The translations under genes were made by a program, and so were the position numbers. From Persicaria tinctoria (lineage: Eukaryota; Streptophyta; Magnoliopsida; Caryophyllales; Polygonaceae): a DNA stretch of 64,000 bases. The stretch covers positions 24,454,475-24,518,474 of the forward strand of contig JBANSL010000009.1 of NCBI GenBank assembly GCA_037127255.1, given 5' to 3'. Shown in pieces: positions 45,211-55,745 of this stretch; the first letter of the stretch is position 1; each line of letters opens with the position of its first letter. The notes under the pieces were generated by a model. The model saw only the letters and a program-made list of their open reading frames with translations. It searched no databases and was not told the origin of the DNA.

Positions 45211-48170
45211 TCAGACGTCGGTAGGAGGGTTGTCGTCTTTGCGAGCAGGCTCAGGGGTTTTCCCACCTTCAAGAGGAGGGTCGATGATGGCGGCATTGTC
45301 GATTGGAGCATCGAGGGGGAAAGGCATCTCGCGTTGGGGGTCCTTCAGTTTCATATCCTCATCCTCATAACTAGGAGGAAACATCCTCACCTCATCGGCA
45401 AGATGAGCGAAGCGGTTGACACTTTGAGAGATCCCACCTGCAACCCCTTCCATGGACGCGTCAGTAACCTTGTCGTAAAGGACATCCTCCCCGTCCGTCT
45501 CAAGATAGTGATCGAGCCACCCCCGGCCGACTCCTCCCAGAAATTCAGTTAGCCACTCCTGGCCGACGTCACTAAGCATGAACTCGCGGAGCGTTTTCCG
45601 AGAGAGAGCAGCATCTTCCCCAGAGGCAAAATGCTCCAACCGACTCTTCACATCAGCAAGCTCCTCACGAATTGCCCCTAACTAGACCTAAGCATGGGCC
45701 GAGCGGGCTTGGTCCGGGCCGCCGACATTTTAGTACCCCATTGTACCGGACCGGGCTTGGACCAGGCCCGTTTTTTGGGCCTACTACCTTGCCCAAGCCC
45801 GCCCGTGTTGGCGGGCCGGGCTGCCCACCGGGCCTAGTCTGCTTTTAAAAAAAAAACAAAATTGGGACGAATGAACCATACCCGATAACATAACTGGTTA
45901 TGTTATTAAATTTTCCTTTTAGCTAATATCCAAGAAGCAAAATCAATTAAAGACATAATACATGTAAATCTATATATGCTTTTTTTATATATGTTTTATG
46001 GTTTTCTTTTATATATATATATATATAAAAGACTACTATATATATATACACACTGTATTGAATTATATATATACATATACAATGTAATATACAGTATATT
46101 ATTTGCATTATGATAAAAAAAAACATATCATTATATATATATATATGTGTGTATAATTATATGTATAATATTAAAATATTAAATATATACCGGGCCGGGC
46201 CTATCGGCCCGCTTGGACCTCATACTCTGCCCAAGCTCAGCCCGTTGGGCCTATTGGCCCGCTAGTGCTGATTGTTCTTCCCAAGCTCGTCTTTTTCCCC
46301 GGGCGGATTGGGCTGGCCGGGCGCGTTAGCCCAGGTCTGCTCAGGTCTACCCCTAACGCACGCTCAAGATCCTAGAGCTGACCCCTCAAGCACATGGCCT
46401 CAGATTCATGCCGGGGCCCAAACTCTTGAGCCTTCGCGAGTTCGACTCGCGACAGGTCTAGCTCGGACGCCACTTCCACATCCTTCTAGGACTTCGTCAA
46501 GGCATCATTGAGACTCACGATAGTTACCTCCCGGAGCTCCGCATCTTTCAACTTCTCCACCTTCGCCTTCAGAGCGGTCACGATCGACCTCAACTCCCTT
46601 ACCTTATCATCATAGTTTCTCAAACGTCCAGCCATTTTAGACCATTGCAGGTTATCCTACGGCAACACAGGAAGAGTAATAAACGCATAAGTAAAACAGG
46701 GAAAAAAGGAAAGAGTAGAAACATGAATCGCAAAGGAGGTTACCCAGCCTCTGCTTTTCCGTCCATGCTCCACTAACTCTTCGTCCGTCAGATGATGAAG
46801 ATAATCCCTCTCAGCTGGGAAGCTCTTCTTGGGGATCTCCAGTTCCTTGATACCAATGGGGTCGAATCCAGGCAATCGGTAAGCTGCCATTGAAATCCCC
46901 GCCTGGGTAATCGGGTCAGAGCTTAAAAGCATGGTGCCTCTTGCTCCCTCCCTTGGTCGCTTCTGCCCGTGACGAGCCAGTGGCTGGTCATCTAGCGATA
47001 TTCTCTCCCGGTCGTCAATTGGCTCTTTCCCTTTCAAACTCCTATTCGCGAGGAGAGACTCGTGGGGGACGTTCTGCCGACCACCACCCAGTCGCTGAGG
47101 AAAAGTAAGGGCAGGCCTGGACCCGCCTCCTGCGACACTTTTCCTTTTCTTCTTCGCAAGCGCGGAAATCTTTGACTTAGCAACTATCATATCTGCGAGA
47201 AAAATTGGATCAAGTATGAACGAAAGAAAATCACGACCAAAACACCAAAGGATTTAATATAAAATTTCATGGACACTGACCCGGCCGATGCGAGAGGCTA
47301 AGTCTGGCCATTTCCAGGAGAATCGAGGTCACAACCTTTCTATAACCCCGAACAGACACAACCCCCCTCTCGAACGCAGATTTCCACCTATCTGATGCAT
47401 CATGCTTGTCCCCAGGTGTGACATATTTGCCGGGTTTGATCACAAAGTTCAAGATAGTCTTGGTTGAATCGCGAACGAGGAGCCACTTTTTCCTCCATCC
47501 CGGGCTACTGGACAGCCTCTCAACAATCTTTCCATCCAGAGAGGCGGACACCTGTTCTTCACTATGCCTCAAGGAAAGAACAGAGAAAAGATGATCTAAC
47601 GATGGCGTTTTCTTAATGGTGGTGCAACGCATGATGTATACTGTCAAATACATCCATACGTTAAAAGCAAGTTGGGCAGGGCATTGGTTTATGTAGGCTA
47701 AAAAATCTGAATACAGCGGGGGAGAGGGAGGCGGAACCCTTGGAGCAAGCTTCCTAGATGAACGAAAACATGGTCCTTATATTCATTCAAGCATCCCCCA
47801 TCACCAACGGCCAGACCTATCTCCACCCCAACCGGCCACGGGTAAAGCTTCGCCACCTCATCCAAGTGCTTGACATCTAGAATCGACTCCTCACCCAGCG
47901 TCTTTGGTACAGTAGGAGCTATGCGATCCGAAAGTATTGTTGGGGGAGGAGGGGGCGCCGTGAAAGCATAACTTTCACAAAAGCCACAGCTATCGACCTC
48001 TGTTCGATCATAAGAAGCAAGGCGAAGTCACCCGGGACCACTCGAGTAGGTTTTTTAGACCCCTTGGGTACGCGAGATAAGTCGCCCTTTCCTAGATCAT
48101 TTATAGACTCCGAGATATGGCAATACTCAGGGCTGCCTCTCTTTAAAGGGCGTTTAATGGTCCCTGCCAT
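45211..48170 (-). pseudogene. Transposase_28-like ('putative gypsy-type transposon') ORF, broken
   Basis: It begins MAGTIKRPLKRGSPEYC at 48170. After frame changes it reads ESILDVKHLDEVAKLYPWP, HLGSLLQGFRLPLPR and FNVWMYLTVYIMRC, the pattern of the plant 'putative gypsy type transposon' domain. Then come SSPGWRKKWLLVRD, a basic nuclear-signal-like linker (KKKRKSVAGG), EIPKKSFPAERDYLHHLTDE, a coiled-coil (LRSIVTALKAKVEKLKDAEL) and an acidic C-terminus. A hAT MITE is inserted at 45683-46349. Such ORFs occur as extra, often antisense, ORFs of Tat-lineage elements. This one is antisense to the Tat gag-pol at 29-34.6 kb. Its function is unknown. Confidence 0.6.
45683..46349. mobile_element. hAT MITE, TSD CCCCTAAC
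   Basis: The ends TAGACCTAAGC and GCTCAGGTCTA are inverted repeats, and CCCCTAAC flanks both sides (45675-45682, 46350-46357). The 8-bp TSD indicates the hAT superfamily. The interior has GGGCCGGGCC words at both ends and an AT-rich middle with a TA run (46012-46026). There is no transposase. Removing it rejoins the surrounding minus-strand frame. Confidence 0.93.
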
Positions 48171-48191
48171 CTTCCATTTCTTCGCGCTTGG

Positions 48192-48710
48192 TGATAGAGC
48201 ATGTTTAGTATTGCATTGTAGATTACATTTAGCATAGTTTAGTTGTGAATAATGCATATTTTAGTTACAATTACATGTTTACCGGTGATGTTGGAAGAGT
48301 CGGAATCTATGCAATTTTATGGTTAATTTCAGGTAAAGGTGAATCCCACGAGGAATGAGGAGACTCTTGGATGATGGAAGGTTTAAGTTGAGGAAGAAAA
48401 GTGAAGAGCACGGGTGCGGAGTCGAATTTCGAGAGCCTAAGTGAATAACAAGTCAGCAAAAGTTGTCGCCAGACATGCTGAACTTGTTTCGCACTTTCTG
48501 GAGGCCTCGGTGGTCCGATTCACTATTATAACCATGCGTTGGAAAGCTCTCTTCGAAATCTACAACTTTCGTGTTGGCGCCAAAAAGCCCCCTTGGGGGC
48601 CTAAGTTGGCGCCTCACGCGCCCCCCGGAGGGACGTTGAAAAGACATCTTCCCCCCCCCCCCCTCCCACCCCCACCATGGGATGGCGGTTAAAAGACGCC
48701 TTTTCGTCTC
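48192..48710 (+). mobile_element. Family B LTR fragment, 5' part
   Basis: It starts TGATAGAGCATG and follows the family B LTR through GAGTCGGAATCTATGC, GGAGGCCTCGGTGGTCCGA and CCATGCGTTGGAAAGC. Past 48580 it diverges: instead of GCGGCCGC words it has two TTGGCGCC words and a C tract (48649-48662). The remaining 0.9 kb of the LTR is absent or unrecognisable. Confidence 0.7.
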
Positions 48711-49548
48711 CTCCATAAAGGTTTCTCGATTCTCGAGAAATCACCTAAGAGAAAGGCAAAAAAGGGAGACGAAAGGTTTCTTCTACCCTTTGTCGTCGGA
48801 GATTTTCCACAAAGCCAGAAAGGACCACCAGGGGTTTTTCCAAAAAACTCAAATATAACACTACACCGTCTCGGCACCACCCCACTATTACTAGGTACTC
48901 ATCTACAACTCCATAAAGGTCAGTTATGACTAAAGGAACAAAGGAGGAAGTAGGGGATGAAACGACATGGCAGCGGAGGAGGCGGGGGAGAGACACCAGG
49001 GCATACCCTGATCCCCACCCCATAACCGTTGTGCACCTCACCAGAAGAGAGTCATTCCACCATTGGGTTCGGTTTCCCCGGCTACACTTAAAGTCCCAAG
49101 GGGAGAACGCAAACTTAGAAATTAAAAAGGGCAAGAGAGAGATCGGAGACAACTCACTTGAGAAATGCGGAAAGGAAGTGTCGGAAAGCTTAGAAAACCG
49201 AGAACGGACCACCAACTAACTCCGATCTCGTTTCTTCAAGGAAACCCTTGAAATCCCTCCCCCTTTTTCCTTCTCTTTGAAAATTCAAAAACGTGGAATG
49301 AGGATGAGCGAGGGTAAAAACCCCACTTATAGGTCTCTGTGGGGCCACTCTGCCCAGTGGGCCGAAACGCACGATAGGCCCAGATAAGGCCCATCCAATA
49401 AACTAGTCCTTTAACAGGGAGCATCGTATTTGTCAAAACCCAATCGCGAATGGCGTATCACTCGCGATCCGGTTACGAGGAGATATGATATTGCCATAGA
49501 AAATAGGCTATATAATAAACACAAAGTATGACGTCGTAAATGGGGCGT
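48711..49548. other. Unassigned DNA, possibly Tat-associated
   Basis: Overlapping short ORFs on both strands with no recognisable domain. Purine-rich tracts (for example GGAGGAGGCGGGGGAGAG near 48974-48991) could be a plus-strand polypurine tract before a Tat 3' LTR, but no LTR boundary was confirmed. Confidence 0.4.
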
Positions 49549-50386
49549 TGTTGTTGCAGGAGGATGTGTCAAGTATGAAATATAAATAAAATATAAAGCA
49601 AACTGACTCTCTGTCTCAGCAAATAAATGCAAGACTTCCTCCCGTTGTAGTAGAAGGCAATCAGGATCGTATCCACGAAGAAGCGTGTCAGCGCCTGCCT
49701 TTTCAGTTCCAAACACAGCAGAAAATCAACCAGAACAACAGAAATAAAAGAGAAAAGCAGAAAATATAACAAAGACATAAACTTGGTCGATTTTGACCCA
49801 CTGAACTCGATATCGACCAACAAAATCGACTGCAGCAACTCAATATCGGCCAAAGCAGAAACGTTTTCGCAGACAGAACTCGAAACTTGTGAAATAAATC
49901 AATAAAATAAAGACTTCTAAGATCAGGGTTTCAACACCACAACGATAACCATGTAAAATAACACATAAAGGCATAAAAGATCATGTTTTTCATCAAATAA
50001 CTTTCGTTATTAACAAATAGGAAGATAGAGGTTTTCGCATAAACCCTAATTGTTACTAACCCTTTTTTCACATAATTAACCCAAGTTGTATTAAGATCAC
50101 TTTCGCTTCAATAACACAAACAAGGATCACCTTTAACTTTCGCAAAAAAATCATGCTCATAGGGATAGAAGATGAATTGCATCCAAAGATTGTACCTTTA
50201 CCGCATCACCTCACATGGCTACCGTCGAGCTCACCTCAACCCTAGAAGTTGGGTGACTACTCGCTCTTTATCATCAAGAAAGACATCAATAATAAAAGGA
50301 AACTAAATTGCATTAAATAAAATAAAAGAAAGCTTACAACCAATTGAAGCCAAATCGTCTCTCAACTCTCTTTCTCCTTCTCGCCA

Positions 50387-50418
<32 letters not shown>

Positions 50419-51317
50419 ATGTAACTAATTGTATCTAGAATTGAATGAATAAAAATCAGCCCCTAAGGCCTTATCTATAGTGTTCATTCCCTAGGAAATT
50501 AGGAAAGAACAACTATATCTCTATCTAAATCTATCTATCTAATACTTAAAGATTAAATTATGGAAATAAAATAAATAAATCTAAAACGGAACTATATCTA
50601 AAGTAGACAAATATCTCTTCCATCTTGATAGAATCTCCTCTTGTGGATATCTCCATTGGGATTTGGATAGAAATTGGATTAGAGCTCGGATATGCTCGAA
50701 ATCGGCCACTGGTGATCACTCGATATCGACCAGCCTAGGTCGATATCGACCCGCGTTTTCTCGACTTAACTTCAGACACTCGATATTGGCTCCTAGGGTG
50801 AAAATCGACTTGTTTTGACTCGATATCGACCCGCCTAGGTTGATATCGACCTACGTTTTCTTGCTCCAGCTCCTGGGTTGATTTCTGGATCTTGGCCCAA
50901 TTTTGGTCACTCGATATCGACCTGGTGTGGTCGATATCGACCAACTCTCTCCTTCTTCACTCGATTCTGGCTTCTTCAGGTGGAAATCGACTGGCTTCAC
51001 TCGATATCGACCAAGTGTGGTCGATATCGACCAGATGGTGTCGACTCAATTTTCTTGTTCTTTGCTCGATTTGTCGTGGTTCCGCTACTCCTTGACCTTG
51101 GACTTCTGTAGTTGACTTCGATCTTTTCCTCCTTTCTCTGAACTGCTATAAATTGCCTCGATTTCTGCGAAATTAAATAGAAACTGGTGTAGATTCCATA
51201 ATTGGAAAATAAACATAAACTACGTAGATTCTGAACTATTCTAGCCCAAATGCATGAAATGTATGCAGAAATCGATATAAAAGTAAGTATAAAACATGGA
51301 AAATTAGGCTCAAAATA
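49549..51317 (-). mobile_element. Family A solo LTR, minus strand
   Basis: The minus strand runs from about TTTTGAGCCTAATTTTCCATG (51317) to CCTCCTGCAACAACA (49549), collinear with 27295-29078. It contains TCGATATCGA words (50720-51040), a CT run (50391-50420) and the tail CTCGTGGATCGATCCTGA-like block near 49664. No element interior flanks it. No 5-bp TSD could be matched, so the exact start is uncertain. Confidence 0.85.
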
Positions 51318-52055
51318 GCCGCCCAATGCAAAAAGATGTCCGGTCCCACCATTGGATCCATTACGAGCAAGGTATCCGATCAAGCCCAAATGACTAGGCT
51401 TAGCGCCCCCAAGGATTTTAACCCTTGTTTCCCTCGCGACCTCAATCCCGTGTAGGAATCAGAGTGGATTCTCCAAAATATCTTGTAACCCTCCGAAATC
51501 CTAGCAAGTAGCTCGCTGGCTCAAACACCTCGCCTCCAATGGCTCCACGTGTATTGCCTATGCCCCTAAGCGTGTAGGCATGCGCTACACGTGTCCTACA
51601 TAGAACCACGAGGTTGCTAGTCAGTTGCTCGCTTCGTTTCCCTATAAATACCCTCCTCCGACCTCAAAGGAAGGGATCCGGTTTTCAAGATAGAAAAGCA
51701 TAAGAGATCTGATTACCCCCTGGACTTAAAACCCCCAGAGTTGAGTTCTAAAGATCTTTGATCAAAGAAGAACGTTATTTGGGATAACATCCTCGCCTAG
51801 CTCCCTCTACAAGCGACGACTAAGGAATGACTTAAATCATCGCGAGCCAAACTCATAACCCCCATCGCTTAGACTAATAAGTATATAATCTCATTATAAC
51901 TCCACATCGTCAGGGCTTGCGGATATTTTAAGACATTTTGTCGTCATAGTGAGGTAATAAATACAGGCGAAATCTCATAAACGTGCCAATCAGCAAAGAA
52001 GAGATGCGACAAAGAGATGCCACCCACGGTTACCGGCTTCCGGCCATCAGCGATA
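51318..52055 (+). other. LTR-like promoter segment, unassigned
   Basis: TATAAATA at 51643-51650, in the context CCCTATAAATACCCTCC, is followed by about 400 bases of leader-like sequence. It may be the downstream half of a plus-strand LTR (possibly the 3' LTR of the Tat element) split by the solo LTR to its left. No partner LTR is in the window. Confidence 0.4.
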
Positions 52056-52063
52056 GCTGGAGG

Positions 52064-52847
52064 TAGAGCTGGCAAAATCTGACCCGATTCGAAAACCCGA
52101 CCCGACTCACCCGAACCCGAACCCGACTGAAACTCGAAAATCTGGAGTCATCCGTAACACGAACCCGAGACCGAACCCGACCCGACTCTAAACCCGACCC
52201 AACTTTGAACCCGACCCGACTCTCAACCCGACCCGACTTGAAATGGTTATTTAACATCAACATTTTAATGCTTGAATGTTAAATATTTTTTTATTTTAAC
52301 TCAAGTTTATGATTATACTTTTAACATATAAAACGCCAATTATTTTTGTTAATTGTTGCTGAATACTGAATTTCCGATTATGACTTTTTTCAAAATCGGT
52401 TGATAACCGATGAGTCAATGACAATGAATGTATTCAACCGAGCCAAAATTACATATTCAAGTATTGAACTGGGTCAAAATCATTTATTTTAAGTAAATTA
52501 CATATTTAAGTATTCAAACGAGTCAAAATCAACCTAATTATCCAAACGGGTCGAATATGATTCGATCGAAAACTCAAACAAACTATACCCACTTTGATTC
52601 GAAACTGAAATGAGATTGACCCGCCTCTTGACCCGAAGCTCGAACGAGCCGACCCGCTTTGACCCGAATCCGAATGGGCATGACCCGATTTAACCCGAAA
52701 CCCGACCAATCTAAAATTTATTATGATCGAACCTGACCCGAACCCAACCCGACCATAAATTTTATCCGAATTGACTCGACCGGTCAGTGACCCGACCCGA
52801 GCAAGCTTGACCCAAACCCAACCCGAACAACCGAATTGCCAGCTCTA
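52064..52847. mobile_element. hAT MITE, TSD GCTGGAGG
   Basis: Terminal inverted repeats TAGAGCTGGCAA and TTGCCAGCTCTA are exact, and GCTGGAGG flanks both sides (52056-52063, 52848-52855). The interior is dense in ACCCGACCCGA/ACCCGAACCC words at both ends around an AT-rich centre, and has no transposase. It abuts the LINE sequence on its right. Confidence 0.95.
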
Positions 52848-54370
52848 GCTGGAGGGAAGACTGAATCATTGAGCATGCCTAATACTGTCTTAGTAACTTG
52901 ATTCCCTACCAACGACCAATTCTTCTAATAGAAAACAGAGGGAAACCCATCCGGGTCGGGGGCTTTGTAGGGACCCATGGCTTTCACCACGTCCCAAACT
53001 TCCTCCGATCGGAAAGGAACTCCCAACAATTGAATTTGCTCCTCAGTGAAAATGGAAATGAAGACATTGCCTATTGTGTTACCGTTCCATCAACAGGCCT
53101 TTCAGCCGTGTAGATAGATTTGAAGAAGTTCCGCACCAGATGGCGAGCAGCAGCAGGTTCCACCACCCAATCGTCCTCTTCATTTTGCAGCGCAGCTACT
53201 GTATTTTGTCTCCTCCTACCCACTGTGGAGAGATGGTAAAACTTAGTGTTGTGATCTATCTCAATTAGAAAAGAAGCATGAGACTTTTGGAACTACAACA
53301 GTTGTTCCTGAGTGAGCACCTTCGTTAGCTCGTGACAAATTTCCCTTTCAAGTTCTATATAATGTCGACAAGGTCTCGCCACCAGCTTATCCCTAATCCC
53401 TTCTAGTCTTCTACAGAGGTGACGCTTTCTTTTGAAAATATTTCCATACACTTCTTTATTCCAGTCCTTTTAACTCCCATCTCGAGATCAGCTAGAGCAT
53501 CGCATGTCGAAGCATCCCTATTCCAAATCATCTCCATAAATTCATTGAAGTTTTCATGGAGCATCCAGGAGGTGATGAAACGGAAGGGGCGGTCAGTAGT
53601 GCTTCTCGTCACATCCGGTTCCAATTTGATTAGCAGACGCAAGTGATTCGAATGTGGTGCAGACAGGTGCTTAACCACCGCATCCAGAAATCTAAGCCTC
53701 CACTCTGCAGTGTTCAAAGATCTGTCCAGGCGAGCCATATGCCTTGTAGCCGGGTCGTTTCCATGCCAATAAGTATACGGTACACCATCGAACCCAAGGT
53801 CTAAAAGTTGCATGTTCTCGACGCACTCTCTAAATTGTTGCGAGGACCGATTCGATCCCACCAAGGACCCCGACCTCTCCTGAGGATGAAGAGTAGTGTT
53901 AAAGTCACCCGCCAAGAGCCAAGGTTTGTCATTTGTTTGGGAAAAATCCTCCAAAACTTGCCACGATTCCATACAACGAATTCGTTCCGGGGGCCCATAA
54001 ATAGCAATAAAGATCCAAGGCCCTTCTCCCACTCTATTAACTTCCATTGTGATATTTTGATAATGGACTAGAATGATTCGGACTGTCACTTCACTTGCCC
54101 ACCAAGAGACTCAGATCCCTCCGGAGAATCCATGTGCTTCGAAACATCTCCAGTTGTCGTAACCAATTCTTTGGCAGACTGCATCCGCCTCTGTCCCACT
54201 GATTCTCGGCTCCATCAATGCAATAACTTTTGGATCATGAAGTCTGACTAACTCGCATACAACATTCAGAAAGTTGGTACTTGCCGCCCCCTAGCGTTCC
54301 AAACCAAAATACTCAGCTTTAACATATCAACCATTATTCTATCAATGTTTATAAGGATTGATGGATAACT
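52848..54370 (-). pseudogene. L1-type LINE ORF2: endonuclease and start of RT
   Basis: The minus strand begins MLKLSILVWNARG (about 54327) and continues through an AP-endonuclease-like domain: GPWIFIAIYGPPE, WLLAGDFNTTL (catalytic Asp/Asn), DLGFDGVPYTYW and HMARLDRSLNT. The usual SDH triad reads SNH (APHSNHLRLL). Then follow the linker NTKFYHLSTVGRRRQNTV and the start of RT near 52950. Several stops occur. It joins ORF1 at 59332 once the element at 54376-59326 is removed. Confidence 0.88.
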
Positions 54371-54375
54371 ATCCG

Positions 54376-55724
54376 TGATGCGGATCAAGATGACCTTCTG
54401 TGGGTCCAACAATGATCTTGATCCAGGCAAGCTCTCAAGGCCGATTCGAGGGCCACTGATGGCAAAGAGTCTCGTCCTCAAGAGGAAGAAGAAGGCGCCA
54501 CCATGGAAGAAGATTCAAGATGTATATCGAGTGGGCCTTGGCCCATGTCGAGTGCTCTTGAGGCCCATGTCGAGTAGCTTGAATGTGTGGGCCGATTCTA
54601 GTCTTCAAATTAGTTTATTATTTTATTAATTATTATTTTATGCAATTTAGATAAATAAGGTGGAAATTAATTATATCTCTTCTAGATATAATCCTTGGCC
54701 ACCAAGTTATTATATTTCTATTTCTTAGGATTTATTTATCTTTAAGTTATTTCACTTATCATTAGATAGAAGTAATCTATCCAAACCCCTTTCCTTTGCA
54801 AGGAAGGATTGGTTAGATAGATCATAGTTTTACTATAAATTCATGTTCCGCACTTTGAAATTAATCAGATTGAAAATTAGAATTGAAGAAACCCTTAACG
54901 GAATTAGGGTTCTTCGATTAGGTCAATCCAAAAGCTATCCGGTTCGTTTGTTCTAAAAACTTCGGCTCCATTCATCATCACCATCCATCACGTTGTTCTT
55001 CATCTTCACCAACACAAAACACCCAATCCTTAATTTGTTCATCGACATCGAGCGACAGGCCAAACCCTCGTCGAGAAGCTGTCGCCGGAAGGAGGCCAGC
55101 CCTTGGTTTCATCCGCGAGGAGATCCGCTCCCAGCGAGCGCGGCGCCCCTGCATCGCAGCGCCGTGCCCTCGCTCCGCAGTTCCCAGGCACCCTCGCTCA
55201 GCGTCTCCACAGCCCAGGATCTCCCGCGTGCTCTCGCTCTCGTTCCCCTGCGAGCGCACTCGGCTTCCTCGACATCGCCGCGCCTTCGACTACTCTCGCA
55301 TACCCAGCGCCCTGAGGAGCCTGTCTCCTGCGCTACCAGCCGCGCCCTCGGCGATTCCGGATCCGACCTCGCGAGCGCTCGCACCAGCACTCCGGACCTG
55401 CCCTCTCGCAGACCTGCGCTTCTTTGCTTTCTTTGTTTTTAGTTCACTGTTACTTTGTTAAAATAGCTTAGGATTAGTTATTAGTTCCTTCGATATATAT
55501 TAGTTTGTTAATTTCTTTAAGTTAGGAACTGTTACTTTTGTTTAAGTTAAGTTTAGTTAGATTTTAGTTTATAATTTTCTTAAGTTAAGAGTGATTGTTT
55601 AATTAGTTTAATTCAATTGTCAATCAGGAGATATCGGAAGAGCATTGCAAGATCGGAGCAAATATACGGCGTGGTTCTTGATCTGCAGCCCACAGGCGAA
55701 GGATCGGGTATCCCAAACGTATCA
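54376..55724 (+). mobile_element. 5' LTR of element D
   Basis: 1,349 bases with a TATAAAT box at 54834-54840. About 500 bases of unusually GC-rich sequence (55030-55430) lie in the transcribed half of the LTR, with chance ORFs on both strands. The end is rich in GTTAAG/TTAGTT words. Confidence 0.94.
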
Positions 55725-55745
55725 AGTGGTATCGGATTTCAGGTG
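55725..55745 (+). promoter_or_regulatory. Primer binding site (initiator tRNA-Met type, diverged)
   Basis: AGTGGTATCGGATTTCAGG follows the LTR at once. TGGTATC matches the usual TGGTATCAGAGC site for initiator tRNA-Met, but the last bases differ. 55746-56776 is an AT-rich leader with A-rich runs (56160-56220). Confidence 0.65.

Noticed and set aside
49544..51322. TSD for the family A solo LTR at 49549
   Set aside because: GGCGT on the left and GCCGC on the right do not match; the start of the LTR is uncertain.
54978..55461. ORFs on both strands in the GC-rich part of the element D LTR
   Set aside because: Duplicated by LTR identity and overlapping in several frames; no recognised protein.
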